From Natronorubrum texcoconense (GTDB taxonomy: Archaea; Halobacteriota; Halobacteria; Halobacteriales; Natrialbaceae): a DNA stretch of 64,000 bases. Shown here one piece after another: positions 1 to 9,346 of this stretch. Every line of letters starts with the position of its first letter. The first letter of the stretch is position 1. The stretch covers positions 237,716 through 301,715 of the forward strand of contig NZ_FNFE01000006.1 in assembly GCF_900100335.1 (NCBI RefSeq). The letters are read 5' to 3'. Position numbers and translations under genes: made by a program. The notes under the pieces are model-generated. The model saw only the letters and a program-made list of their open reading frames with translations. It had not been told where the DNA came from and made no database searches.

Positions 1-698
1 ACGAGCACAGTCAGACCGTCTCCGGCGCACGGGAAGCGGAGATCACCGATATCGTCGACCACCACCGGATCGGCGACGTGGAGACCAGTTCCCCGATCTT
101 CTTCCGGAACGAACCGGTCGGCTCGACGGCGACGATTCTCACGCGGCTGTACGACGAAGCGGACGTAGAGATCGACGCCCAGACCGCGGGCCTGCTGCTC
201 AGCGGCCTGCTCAGCGATACGGTCGTCCTCCGGTCGCCGACGACCACCGACACGGACCGAACCGTCGCCGAGCGACTGGCCGATATCGCCGATGTGGACT
301 ACGAAACGTACGGAAAGGAACTGCTCCAGCAGAAGAGCAAACTCGGTGAGAAGGAGCCTCGAGAGATGGTCCTCGGCGACTTCAAGGAGTTCGAGTTCGG
401 CTCCCACGACGTCGGCATCGGACAGATCGAAACTGTCGAACCGGACACCGTGTTGGAACAGCGCGAGGCCGTGCTCGAGGCGATGGACGAGGTCGTCGCG
501 GAACGGGAGTACGCCGTGCTCGTCCTACTCGTCACGGACCTCCTCGAGGAGGAATCCACCGCTCTCGTCGCGGGCGACCACGCGGAGACCGTCGAAGCGG
601 GACTCGACGTTACGCTGACGGATCGAGAGGCGTTCCTACCCGGCGTGATGTCCCGCAAGAAGCAGGTCGTGCCGCCGCTCGAGGACGCGTTCCAGTAG
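1..698 (+). CDS. ppaC: Manganese-dependent inorganic pyrophosphatase (family II), 5' truncated by the window edge
   Basis: The reading frame is already open at base 3 and ends with TAG at 696-698, so the N-terminal part lies outside the window. The visible part starts inside the DHH domain, with the DHH metal-binding motif encoded at about 57-65 followed by a GSTATIL motif. The C-terminal DHHA2 domain ends with SRKKQ, the substrate-binding signature of family II pyrophosphatases. The enzyme hydrolyses pyrophosphate in the cytoplasm and pulls biosynthetic reactions forward. The first ATG in the visible part (78) is not the true start. The gene is convergent with the downstream oxidoreductase. 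Confidence 0.9.
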   Translation, partial: EHSQTVSGAREAEITDIVDHHRIGDVETSSPIFFRNEPVGSTATILTRLYDEADVEIDAQTAGLLLSGLLSDTVVLRSPTTTDTDRTVAERLADIADVDYETYGKELLQQKSKLGEKEPREMVLGDFKEFEFGSHDVGIGQIETVEPDTVLEQREAVLEAMDEVVAEREYAVLVLLVTDLLEEESTALVAGDHAETVEAGLDVTLTDREAFLPGVMSRKKQVVPPLEDAFQ

Positions 699-730
699 TC
701 GACCGTCAGTCGCACGGCTCCACGTCACTT

Positions 731-1690
731 TCACTCGAACGCTGGCAGTACCTCGTCGCCGAACGCCTCGATGAACGCCTTTTGATTCGTGTTGACGTTG
801 TGGACGAACACCCGATCGACGTCGAGTTCGAAATCAGCCTCGAGCCACTCGACATGGTCCTCGAGGTCCGACGAGATGCGGACGTTCTCCGCGACGACCT
901 CCTCGTCGACGGTCTCCGAGAGGTCGTCGAACTGCTCGGGGGTCCGAAGCTCCTGGGTCACCGGCCCCGGAACGCAGTTGGTGTGCCACTGCTCGTAGGC
1001 GCCCTCGAGTGCGGCGTCGTCGCTGTCGGCGTAGGAGTGCTGGGCCTTGAGGAAGACCGGTTTCTCCGGGGCGTTCTCCCGAAACGCTTCGACGCGAGCC
1101 GCGTCGTCCTCGTGGTCCGGTGTCGCGATGGTGATCATCCCGTCGGCCCACTCGGCGAGCCACTCGGCGGTCTCTTCGGAGAGCGCGGGGCCGATCAGCG
1201 GCGGGGCCGTCTCGGGTCGCGAGTAGAGTTGGGCCTGTTCGACGTCGACGCGGCCGTGGTGGGTTACCTCCTCGCCGTCCCAGAGCCGACGCATGATCTC
1301 CGCACACTCCCGGAGACGGGCGTTCCGTTCGCGCTTGACGGGCCAGTCGGTCCCCGTGATTCCCTCGTTGAGCAACTGGCCGCTGCCGACGGCCAGCCAG
1401 AACCGCTCGGGGTACATCTCGCGCAGCGTCGCCGCGCCCTGGGCGATGATCGCGGGATGATAGCGGTAGCCGGGCGCGTTAACCGTCCCGAAGGTCAGGT
1501 CGGTCGCCTCGAGCGCGGAGCCGAGCCACGACCAGACGAACCCCGACTCGCCCTGGCGTTCGCTCCAGGGGTGGAAGTGGTCCGACGCGAGTGCGTGGTC
1601 GAACCCCCGCTCGTCCGCGAGCGTGGCGTACTCGAGGAGGTCACTCGGCGCGAACTGTTCGTGCGAAACGTGGTAGCCGATCTCGGTCAT
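731..1690 (-). CDS. LLM-class (luciferase-like) flavin or F420-dependent oxidoreductase, TIGR03885-like
   Basis: This 319-residue protein is a single luciferase-like TIM barrel. It begins with the family's beta-1 strand (IGYHVSHEQF), has SDHFHPW near residue 37, and continues with the usual AVGSG and NARLRECAEIMRRLW segments. Such proteins are alkanal-monooxygenase relatives that use FMN or coenzyme F420. Which cofactor this one uses cannot be read from sequence. It most resembles the TIGR03885 group, once described as probable non-F420 flavin oxidoreductases (recalled, not checked). Substrate is unknown. It stands alone, convergent with the pyrophosphatase gene. Confidence 0.8.
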   Translation of the reverse strand: MTEIGYHVSHEQFAPSDLLEYATLADERGFDHALASDHFHPWSERQGESGFVWSWLGSALEATDLTFGTVNAPGYRYHPAIIAQGAATLREMYPERFWLAVGSGQLLNEGITGTDWPVKRERNARLRECAEIMRRLWDGEEVTHHGRVDVEQAQLYSRPETAPPLIGPALSEETAEWLAEWADGMITIATPDHEDDAARVEAFRENAPEKPVFLKAQHSYADSDDAALEGAYEQWHTNCVPGPVTQELRTPEQFDDLSETVDEEVVAENVRISSDLEDHVEWLEADFELDVDRVFVHNVNTNQKAFIEAFGDEVLPAFE

Positions 1691-1986
1691 GATCTGTCTC
1701 CCTCGTCTGGAGTACGAGTCTCATCGCGACCGTGCGTGATCGTCGTCGCGACTTCGGTTGCTCGGTGCGGTGAGTACGGCTTCCCGGTTGCAACTCGTCT
1801 TATCCGTACGTGAACCCGCAGAGGTCGGGTTCGTAGCCTGCACGGTCGATACCTCCACAAAACGCTACTTAGTTCCACGGCGTGGTGCTGCCTGACTCGC
1901 TGTCGACAGTCAGTCACGGTCGCCCGACCGAGCGTACGGCGGCCGACTGGAGCGTTCGGCGATCGACGTCGGTGGAGCGGACAGGC

Positions 1987-4005
1987 TCAGGTCTGATGCC
2001 GTCGGAACAGCGGCGTCGCCGCGCTGCTCTCGCGTTCCTCGGGCGTAGTGTCCTCGAGATCGCTCGCGCTCGCGAGGTAGATCGCGCTGTTGAGGAGGCC
2101 GATGTGGCTGAACGCCTGCGGGTAATTTCCGAGGAAGGTTCCGTCCTCGACGTGGATCATCTCCGAGAGGAGACCGAGCGAGGAGGTGTGCTCGAGGAGC
2201 TGTTCGAAGATCTCGTTGGCCTCCTCGAGTCGTCCGGAGAGGACGAGTGCGTCGACGAGCCAGCACGAGCAGATGACGAATCCGCCGGGTTCTTTCGGCC
2301 GCGCGGGGCTGTCGGCGAACCGGTAGACGAGTCCGTCGTCGGTGGTCAACTCCTCGAGGATCGTATCGATCGTGTTCTGGACGCGCTCGTCGTCGGCCGG
2401 CAGGAAATCGTAGATCGGGAGGAGCAGCGCGGTCGCGTCCAGCGCGTCGTCGGCGTCGAAGAACTGGACGAAGCTGCCGCGCTCCTCGTCGTAGCCGCGC
2501 TCCTCGATCGCCGTCCGAATCGCCTCGCGTTCGCGCTCCCAGCGTTCGATGGGGCCGTCGCGGTCGTACTCCTCGGCCAGTCGGAGCGCGCGGTCGAGGG
2601 CGACCCAGCACAGCAGCTTCGAGTGGACGAAGTGCGCCTCGAGGTCGCGAAACTCCCAGAGGCTCTTGTCCTCTTCGTCCCAGTGCTCGCAGACGTAGCC
2701 GGCGAGGGCGCGGATCGACTCCCAGTCGTAGTCCGAGAGCCCGTTCTCGTAGCGGATCGTCTCGTAGATCCCTTGGATGATCGTGCCGTAAATGTCCAGT
2801 TGTTCCTGGGTCGCCGCGGCGTTGCCGATTCGGACCGGCGTCGACTCCCGGTAGCCCGAGAGGTGGTCGAGACACTCCTCCTCGAGATCCGACTCGCCGT
2901 GGAGTCCGTACAGCGGCTGGATCTCGTCGGGCGTCTCGTGGCCGATCTCCCGGAACCACTCGAAGTAGCGGTGGGCCTCCGTGGACTGGCCCGCGTTCTG
3001 GAGCGCCTGAATCGTGAACTTCGCGTCCCGGATCCAGTTGTACCGGTAATCCCAGTTGAGTTCGCCGCCGATCTCCTCGGGGAGCGACGTCGTCGGGGCG
3101 GCCACGATCGACCCGGTCTCGTCGTGGATCAGTAGCTTGAGGGTCAGCGCGGACCGAACGAGGGCGTCTCGCCACTCCTCCTCGAACTCGAAGATGTCCG
3201 TCGCCGACTCCTCGCAGCCGTCGAGCCACGTCCGCCAGTAGTCGATCGTCCCCTCGAGGAGTCCCTCGTACTCCTCGACGGATCGCTGGTTCGGGTCTCC
3301 GTACTGGAGAGAGAGCCACCGCGTCTCGCCCGCCTCGAGCGTCACCGTCGCCGTCGCGACCGAGTCGTCCGGGTCGATCTCGAGGTCGATGTCGCCGTGG
3401 AGGGAGAGTTCTCCGGCCTCGTGATCGTGCAGTCGGTCGTCCTCGGGAGCCGGTTCCTGACGCTCGTCCGTCGCCGTATCGTCATCGCCGCTCGCTTCGG
3501 TCGCGATGACGTCGCCGCGATCGGTTCGCTCGAGGACGGTCGGCACCCGCGCGTAGCCGAATCGCGGTTCGAAGATAACATCTACCTCGACGGTCCCCGA
3601 CACGGCCTCGACCTTGCGACAGATGGCCTGCTGTAGCCGTTCGTCGGTCGCGCCGTCGCTAGTTTCGCCGTTCGCTCCCTCGTCGTCCGGATCTCCGTCG
3701 CGCACCGCATCGGGTCCCGGCAGGGGCATGAAATCGGTTACCGTCGCGGTTCCCTCGTCGGTCTCGAACGTCGTCTCGAGGACGTTCGTCCGCTCGACGT
3801 ACTCGTGGCTCGCCTCGTACTCCGTTGCCGGCCGAACGGCAAATCGGCCGCCACCGTCGTCGTCGAGGATCGCCGCGAACACGCTGGGGGATTCGATGTG
3901 GGGAACGCAGTACCAGTCGATCGAGCCGTTTCGACCGACCAAGGCACATCGATCGTCGTTACCGATAACACCGTAGTCGTCGATCGGGAGAAATTCATCG
4001 TCCAT
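1987..4005 (-). CDS. Glycoside hydrolase family 15 protein (glucoamylase/trehalase type)
   Basis: The 672-residue protein has the archaeal/bacterial GH15 layout. An N-terminal beta-sandwich (about 1-265) begins IDDYGVIGND and GSIDWYC, and an (alpha/alpha)6 barrel follows (about 285-650). The likely general acid is E451 in LWEFR, and the likely base is E615 in LLSEMIH shortly before GNYPQAFSHIG. Family members release glucose from alpha-1,4-glucans or cleave trehalose; the choice cannot be made here. There is no signal peptide, so it is probably cytoplasmic. Two acidic low-complexity insertions (about 100-122 and 172-198) look like halophilic additions. Confidence 0.88.
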   Translation of the reverse strand: MDDEFLPIDDYGVIGNDDRCALVGRNGSIDWYCVPHIESPSVFAAILDDDGGGRFAVRPATEYEASHEYVERTNVLETTFETDEGTATVTDFMPLPGPDAVRDGDPDDEGANGETSDGATDERLQQAICRKVEAVSGTVEVDVIFEPRFGYARVPTVLERTDRGDVIATEASGDDDTATDERQEPAPEDDRLHDHEAGELSLHGDIDLEIDPDDSVATATVTLEAGETRWLSLQYGDPNQRSVEEYEGLLEGTIDYWRTWLDGCEESATDIFEFEEEWRDALVRSALTLKLLIHDETGSIVAAPTTSLPEEIGGELNWDYRYNWIRDAKFTIQALQNAGQSTEAHRYFEWFREIGHETPDEIQPLYGLHGESDLEEECLDHLSGYRESTPVRIGNAAATQEQLDIYGTIIQGIYETIRYENGLSDYDWESIRALAGYVCEHWDEEDKSLWEFRDLEAHFVHSKLLCWVALDRALRLAEEYDRDGPIERWEREREAIRTAIEERGYDEERGSFVQFFDADDALDATALLLPIYDFLPADDERVQNTIDTILEELTTDDGLVYRFADSPARPKEPGGFVICSCWLVDALVLSGRLEEANEIFEQLLEHTSSLGLLSEMIHVEDGTFLGNYPQAFSHIGLLNSAIYLASASDLEDTTPEERESSAATPLFRRHQT

Positions 4006-4185
4006 GTGTCAAAGAACCTGTTGAGATTCAATCTGCTACTGGTCGACTCCGTTCGATCGGGCGATACTACTCATTCGACGCGGATCGAGAAAAGAGTAAT
4101 TCCAGTCAGAATTCACTGTTCAGTATCGAACACTGTTCCGATCGATTCAGCAGCGTCGGTAGCCTGCTCGAATCGCCCCGCCGCG

Positions 4186-4758
4186 TCACGAGTACGCATG
4201 TGGATTCCACTCCCCACCGAGTTCCGTCCGCTTGCTGGTCTCGAACGACCCACTTTCGAAACTCGTGACGCGGCCGGTCTCCTCGCTCAGCGTCAGCGTC
4301 GAAATCACGTTTTGTCGCCGCGAGGTATCCAGCGCGCTCATGTGGCGCGATCCCATCCAGTCCTCGTACTCGGCTCCGGCTTGGTCGACGGTCTCGAGTT
4401 CGCTCGGCAGGAGATCCGTAAACCGGACCATCTGCTCCTGGACGACCCCGTCGACGCTGACGACGAGCGCTCCGTCTCGGTTCATCGCGATCTCTCGAGC
4501 CGTCTCGAAGAAGTTCTGGAGGTCCAGACAGACGTCACGACAGCGGTCCGTCGGCCACCGGTTACGGCCCATCGGATCCGCGAACTCCGCGACCGAGGGA
4601 CCCGTAACGACCGCGACGTACATTCCGGGCCCCTTGACGTACTGCTCGCCCCAGCGGTCGAAGCTCAGGCTGATCGATTCGAGCGTGTGGGTGAGACAGT
4701 CGATCAACTCCTGGACGCCCTCGTGGTCCTCGTAGGCGATCCGGAGGTCGTCGTCCAT
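4186..4758 (-). CDS. dacZ: Diadenylate cyclase (DAC domain), c-di-AMP synthase
   Basis: The 190-residue protein is essentially a lone DisA_N/DAC domain. It shows the DGA motif at residues 95-97 (NRDGALVVSVDG) and the second catalytic motif at 138-140, which reads RHM rather than the RHR common in bacteria. DAC enzymes join two ATP molecules into cyclic di-AMP. In Haloferax volcanii the DacZ protein is the c-di-AMP synthase and is tied to osmotic balance (established knowledge). The short single-domain form matches DacZ and lacks the DNA-binding part of DisA. It is divergent from the DUF790 gene, with 140 bases between the start codons. Confidence 0.85.
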   Translation of the reverse strand: MDDDLRIAYEDHEGVQELIDCLTHTLESISLSFDRWGEQYVKGPGMYVAVVTGPSVAEFADPMGRNRWPTDRCRDVCLDLQNFFETAREIAMNRDGALVVSVDGVVQEQMVRFTDLLPSELETVDQAGAEYEDWMGSRHMSALDTSRRQNVISTLTLSEETGRVTSFESGSFETSKRTELGGEWNPHAYS

Positions 4759-4898
4759 ACCGTTCGTACGTCCCGGGTCCCCGTAATGTCGCTGCCTGAA
4801 CGGGGGCGGACCGCCGCGGATACCCGACGAACGTCCGCGCGGCGCAGGTCGCCGGCGAGCGAGCGACTTTTGAGCGGGCCGCGCCGATACCGAGACGG

Positions 4899-6443
4899 AT
4901 GCTGACGAAGGACCTGCTGCGCGTCTCGCGGGCCGGCGGCGGCTACCACCCCCAGTTCGCCGACCGGGAGCACCGACCGCTGGCCGCCCGCGTTATCGGG
5001 ACCTATCAGGGCCACGTCGGCGAACCTCGCTCGGCGCTCGAGGACTCGCTCACCGACCTCGAGCGCGACGCCGAGGACTTCAAACTCGTCCGCGGCTTTT
5101 CTGCGCTGCTCGAGCGCGAAGCGACGTTCGAGACGCATGCAGTACTCGAACCCGAACGCGCCCGAAAGGCGGCGTTCGAGGCCGCCGAAGCCGTCGGCGT
5201 CGTCACCGAAGACGAGCGAGCGATGGCGCTCGTTCGCGCCGGCGAGTCGCTCGGAATCTCGGCGGACGACCTCGAGTCGGCGCTCTATGCCGACCTCGAG
5301 GAACGACAGCTTCTGACCGAACTCGATTCGCCGTGGGATCCCGACGGCCTCGTCGCGCAGTACAACCTCTCGTTGGCCCAGACGGCGCTGTTCGATGCGA
5401 CCGAGATTCGCGTGCGCTCGAGCGATCCGAAGGCACTGATCTCGGCGATCAAACGGCTGCGACTGATGTACGAGATTCGGCGACTCGAAAGCGAGGGGAC
5501 GAGCGACGGCGACGACGGGTCCGGAACTATCGTCGAACGCGAGGTGATCGTCACCGGACCCACACGGCTCTTCCGAGCGACTCGCCGGTACGGCACCCGT
5601 TTCGCGCGACTCCTGCGAACCGTCGCGAAAGCCGACGAGTGGCACCTCGAGGCGACCGTCGACGATCGGAGGACCGAACGTACGCTCGCGCTGTCTCACG
5701 AGGATCCCGTTCGCGTCCCCGACGCAGATCCGGTCGCCGAGGTCTCCTTCGACAGCGGCGTCGAGGCCGACTTCGCCGCTCGGTTCTCGAATCTGGGTCT
5801 CGAGTGGGACCTCGTACGGGAACCGGCACCGCTCGCGACCGGCACTCGAGTGATGATCCCGGACTTTGCCTTCGACTACGAGCACGGGGATTTCCGCGTC
5901 TACTTCGAGATCATGGGCTTCTGGACGCCCGAGTACGTCGCGAAGAAGCTCTCTCAACTCGAGGAACTCGAGGACGTCGAACTGCTCGTGGCGGTCGACG
6001 AATCGCTGGGCGTCGGCGAAGAGATCGCTGCTCGGGACTTTCGAGCGATCCCCTACAGCAACACCGTCCGTGTCAAGGACGTCGCCGACGTCCTCCGGGA
6101 GTACGAACGTCAACTCGTCGCCGAAAGCGCTGCCGCGCTGCCCGACGAACTGCGGCCCGACGCGGATGTCGTCCCGCTCGAGACCCTCGCTCGGGACCAC
6201 GGCGTGAGCGAGGACGCGCTCGTCGACGTTTCGACGCCCGAGCACCAGCGAGTCGGCCGGACGCTCGTTCGCCCGGCGGTCCTCGACTCGCTCGCCGCCG
6301 ATCTCGAGAGCGGAATGGATCTCGCGGAGGCCGAGGACGCGCTCGAGGACGTCGGGATCACCGACTCGAGCGCGCTCCTCTCGGCGCTCGGCTACCGCGT
6401 CGAGTGGGAGGGGCTGGCGGGTGGGACGCTGGTCGAACGGTAG
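4899..6443 (+). CDS. DUF790 family protein, Bax1-like nuclease partner of XPB helicase
   Basis: The 514-residue protein begins MLTKDLLR and has a long helical N-terminal half. A PD-(D/E)xK-type nuclease core lies near residues 325-350: PDFAFDYEHG is followed by YFEIMGFWTPEYVAKK, with the metal-binding D and E and the catalytic K. DUF790 includes archaeal Bax1, a structure-specific nuclease that binds the XPB helicase in DNA repair. In many archaea its gene lies beside the XPB gene. Here no XPB is present on either side, since the upstream neighbour is dacZ on the other strand. The start chosen is the first ATG of the conserved N-terminus. Confidence 0.85.
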   Translation: MLTKDLLRVSRAGGGYHPQFADREHRPLAARVIGTYQGHVGEPRSALEDSLTDLERDAEDFKLVRGFSALLEREATFETHAVLEPERARKAAFEAAEAVGVVTEDERAMALVRAGESLGISADDLESALYADLEERQLLTELDSPWDPDGLVAQYNLSLAQTALFDATEIRVRSSDPKALISAIKRLRLMYEIRRLESEGTSDGDDGSGTIVEREVIVTGPTRLFRATRRYGTRFARLLRTVAKADEWHLEATVDDRRTERTLALSHEDPVRVPDADPVAEVSFDSGVEADFAARFSNLGLEWDLVREPAPLATGTRVMIPDFAFDYEHGDFRVYFEIMGFWTPEYVAKKLSQLEELEDVELLVAVDESLGVGEEIAARDFRAIPYSNTVRVKDVADVLREYERQLVAESAAALPDELRPDADVVPLETLARDHGVSEDALVDVSTPEHQRVGRTLVRPAVLDSLAADLESGMDLAEAEDALEDVGITDSSALLSALGYRVEWEGLAGGTLVER

Positions 6444-6628
6444 CGTGAGCCGGCGTGATGCCGAACAGTTATTCTATCGATAGAGAGTAGTCGGATTTCC
6501 CACACCCGCCGATTCCCGCTCGTGAGAGCGGGTGTCGTCCCAACGATATTAGTGGGTAGCCTTAACCTGTTTAGGTGTCAACGTCCGTATGTGCACGACT
6601 TGTGAAGGATTCTCGCTCAACCGAACCC

Positions 6629-7054
6629 ATGCATATCCTGCTCGTCGAGGACAATCCCGGCGACGTCCGCCTCATAGAGGAGGCGTTCCGTGAGGCGGAC
6701 GTCGAAACGACGTTCCATACGGTTCACGACGGCGATGCGGCCCTCGAGTTACTTCGCGAGCGACAGCGATCCGGTTCGACCACCGAACTCGACCTCGCGC
6801 TGCTCGATCTGAATCTTCCGCGAATTAGCGGATTCGAGGTCTTAGCGGAGATCAAGAACGACGACGAGCTGACCGCGCCGCCGGTGCTCGTCCTGACGAG
6901 TTCGAAGGCCGAAGAGGATATCGCCCGGAGCTACAGACTCTGTGCGAACGCGTATCTCACAAAGCCGAGCAACCCCGACGAGTTCACCAAACTGGGAAAA
7001 GCGGTCGAAGCGTTCTGGTTCGAGGAGGCGACACTGCCCCCGGCCCCGGCCTGA
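6629..7054 (+). CDS. Stand-alone response regulator receiver protein (CheY/Rcp1-like)
   Basis: The 141-residue protein starts at the ATG of MHILLVEDNPGD; an upstream in-frame ATG at 6575 would add 18 residues with no family support. It is a single receiver domain: acidic pocket ED near residues 7-8, phospho-acceptor Asp in LLDLNLPR, LTSS with the switch Ser/Thr, and the conserved Lys in YLTKPSN. No output domain follows, so it must act by protein contact or phospho-transfer. Haloarchaea have many such proteins fed by PAS kinases. No kinase is adjacent; the only one in the window lies about 17 kb away. Confidence 0.9.
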   Translation: MHILLVEDNPGDVRLIEEAFREADVETTFHTVHDGDAALELLRERQRSGSTTELDLALLDLNLPRISGFEVLAEIKNDDELTAPPVLVLTSSKAEEDIARSYRLCANAYLTKPSNPDEFTKLGKAVEAFWFEEATLPPAPA

Positions 7055-7141
7055 TCTGGCGATTCCTGGTATCACACGTTCTGACCGTTCGAACTCTCAG
7101 TCGGCCCCAGCATTATCCCTGCAGGCGGTGTAGAGACGAGT

Positions 7142-8068
7142 ATGCCCGACGACACGCCCGGCATCCACCACGTCACCGCGATCGCGAGCGATCCGCGAGG
7201 GAATTACGAGTTCTACACGGAGACGCTCGGTTTGCGACTCGTCAAGCGGAGCGTCAATCAGGACGACGTCTCGGTCTACCACCTGTTCTACGCGGACCAC
7301 GAGGGAACGCCGGGGACGAGTATGACCTTCTTCCCCTACACCGATGCCCGACCCGGGCAAGTCGGTTCAGGCCAGGCCAGCGCCGTCTCGTTTCTCGTCC
7401 CCACCGGCTCGATCGACTACTGGCGCGACCGACTCGCAGACGCCGACGTCGACCTCGAGGAACCCCGCGAGCGATTCGGCGACACCGTTCTGCCGTTTAC
7501 CGATCCCGACGGACTTCCCCTGGAGCTGGTCGCTCGCGAGGACGCGCCGTCGGCGAACCTTCCCGAGAGCCCGGTTCCTCACGCCCACGCGATTCGCGGC
7601 TTCTTCGGCGTCACGCTTTCCCTGACCAGCGGCGACGCCACCGGCGAGCTTCTGAAAGAGATGGGGTATCGTCAGACCGACCGCGACGGGAGCCGATACC
7701 GCTACGAATCCGCTGGTGAACTGGGATACGTCGTCGACGTGCTCGAGGATCCGCAGGCGCCCCGCGGAATCCCTGGCGCGGGAACCGTCCACCACGTCGC
7801 GTTCCGAGTCACCAGCGACGATCAACCCGACTGGCGTCGGCTCCTGATGGACCGAGGGCTCCGCCCGACCGAGATCATCGATCGCAAGTGGTTCGAGTCG
7901 GTCTACGCCCGCGAACACGGCGGCGTACTCTTCGAGTTCGCGACCGCCGAACCGGGGTACACGGTCGACGAAGAACTCGACGAGTTAGGTGAGCGGCTCG
8001 TCCTCACCGAGTGGCTCGAGGACAGACGCGAGGAGATCGAAGCCGGCTTGCCGGCACTGTCCCCCTAA
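7142..8068 (+). CDS. Ring-cleaving dioxygenase, VOC superfamily (MhqO/LinE-like)
   Basis: The 308-residue protein contains two tandem vicinal-oxygen-chelate modules, at about 5-135 and 145-290. Candidate metal ligands are His in GIHHVTAIA, His in TVHHVAFRV, and Glu in GVLFEFATAEPG. Relatives cleave hydroquinone-type rings or act as glyoxalase-like enzymes. The physiological substrate is unknown, and no aromatic degradation genes surround it. A weak TATA-like CATTATCC lies about 28 bases before the ATG. The opening TPGIHHVT is the conserved N-terminus, which supports this start. Confidence 0.87.
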   Translation: MPDDTPGIHHVTAIASDPRGNYEFYTETLGLRLVKRSVNQDDVSVYHLFYADHEGTPGTSMTFFPYTDARPGQVGSGQASAVSFLVPTGSIDYWRDRLADADVDLEEPRERFGDTVLPFTDPDGLPLELVAREDAPSANLPESPVPHAHAIRGFFGVTLSLTSGDATGELLKEMGYRQTDRDGSRYRYESAGELGYVVDVLEDPQAPRGIPGAGTVHHVAFRVTSDDQPDWRRLLMDRGLRPTEIIDRKWFESVYAREHGGVLFEFATAEPGYTVDEELDELGERLVLTEWLEDRREEIEAGLPALSP

Positions 8069-8085
8069 TCGGCCGATTTTCGGCC

Positions 8086-8173
8086 TGTCGACGGCTGAAT
8101 GTCCGACTCTCGATTTGTCGACAGCTGATCCTCCGACTTCCCGACTTCCGATCGGTCGGAGCTGATCGTCCGG
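8086..8173 (+). repeat. Degenerate short direct repeats between convergent genes
   Basis: Three related units of about 20-22 bases occur at 8086-8107, 8116-8137 and 8154-8173. All share a core like GTCGA.GCTGA....TCCG, and the first two are 30 bases apart. They fill the gap between the dioxygenase stop and the convergent membrane protein gene. No function is evident; they may be a decayed tandem duplication or 3'-UTR structure. Confidence 0.45.
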
Positions 8174-8199
8174 CCGATCGCGTGCTCGTCAGCGCCGGC

Positions 8200-9258
8200 T
8201 CACGACGACTCCATGATCTCGGTCTCCTCCTGTGGAAGCTCCTGTTGCAGCACGAACGGACCGAAGTCCGCGGCCGTCCGCCGGGCGATGGTCGCGATCC
8301 GAAGGACGTAGACGAGCAGGACGGCGAAGGGGCTGAACAGGGCCGTCACCGTCGCGCTCACGACCAATACGTAGACGTACGGGTGAAGCCCCATCGCCAG
8401 CAGGTTTCCGTAGGAGACGATGACGAACGCGCCGCCCAGCAGCGTCGGAAAGCCGACGTACAGCAGGATCTTCGACAGGTCGGCGAGCTCCTGTTGCATG
8501 TACACCGTCTTGAAGTACTGTCGAGCGATGTGGATGTCGCCGAGCAGTTCCTCGAGCCGCTCGAGTTGTCCGTCAGCGGCTTCCGAGAGGTCGTCGCGAT
8601 GGCCCTCCCGAAGCTGGCGAACGATCTGTAGCTGCCAGGGATCGTTGTAGTGCAAGATGACGGAGATGACGGTGAACGAGCCGAACGTGGCTCCCTCGAG
8701 CGTCTCGATCGCGTCCCGATCCCGCGGATCGGTCTGCGAGACGAACGCGTCGACCCGCGACTTGAGATCGTCCGGCCCGTCGTGACAGATGGTCTGCAAC
8801 CCCCGCGCAGTCCGTCGCTTCGATTCGATCAGGACGCGAAGAAACGACGACGGCTCGGCCGGCGTGGGGCGATAGCCGGTGTGGTCTTCGATCCGTTTTC
8901 GGTACTCGCGAGTCTCCTCGAGTCGCTCGAAGAAGGCGCCGGTCGAGCCGAACTCCTCGGAGAGAATGAGCTGGTTGATCGCGAGGACGACGGTGATAAA
9001 GGGGAGCATCCCGCCAACGAGCGCCGCGCTGATGGCCGTGATGTCGCCGGCCTCGGCGGGCGTGATCAGCCCGCCACGAATGAGCAACAGCGAGGCGGCG
9101 AACACCGCGAGCAGTAGGAGTCCGGAGATGACGCGGCGGTCACCGTAGAGGAACGTCCAGCGGACGAACTCCTCGGCGTTGAGGCGTGCGAAGACGGACG
9201 TATCGTCCAGCGAGGCGGACGGCGGATCCGCATCGTCGACGACGTCCTCACCGCCCAT
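8200..9258 (-). CDS. Hypothetical integral membrane protein with long soluble central domain
   Basis: I do not recognise a named family. Starting at the ATG of MGGEDVVDD (an upstream ATG at 9330 adds 24 unsupported residues), the protein has 352 residues. Two membrane spans lie near residues 45-65 and 75-100 (SGLLLLAVFAASLLL; AALVGGMLPFITVVLAINQLIL). A mostly helical charged stretch follows to about 260, then two more hydrophobic spans (TLLGGAFVIV; YVYVLVVSATVTALFSPFAVLLVYVL). The layout suggests a four-helix membrane protein with a cytoplasmic helical domain. It is convergent with the dioxygenase gene. Confidence 0.7.
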   Translation of the reverse strand: MGGEDVVDDADPPSASLDDTSVFARLNAEEFVRWTFLYGDRRVISGLLLLAVFAASLLLIRGGLITPAEAGDITAISAALVGGMLPFITVVLAINQLILSEEFGSTGAFFERLEETREYRKRIEDHTGYRPTPAEPSSFLRVLIESKRRTARGLQTICHDGPDDLKSRVDAFVSQTDPRDRDAIETLEGATFGSFTVISVILHYNDPWQLQIVRQLREGHRDDLSEAADGQLERLEELLGDIHIARQYFKTVYMQQELADLSKILLYVGFPTLLGGAFVIVSYGNLLAMGLHPYVYVLVVSATVTALFSPFAVLLVYVLRIATIARRTAADFGPFVLQQELPQEETEIMESS

Positions 9259-9346
9259 CGTGATCACTCGCGGTACGTTGCACGTGTTCTCGATACTACG
9301 TAGCCAGCGGCAAAACGACGCTGCCGGCATATCACCGGTTGGTCCG

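Noticed and set aside
1882..3135. Long plus-strand open frame over the GH15 gene
   Set aside because: It is a high-GC antisense shadow. The minus-strand protein has full GH15 motifs and the plus-strand translation has none.
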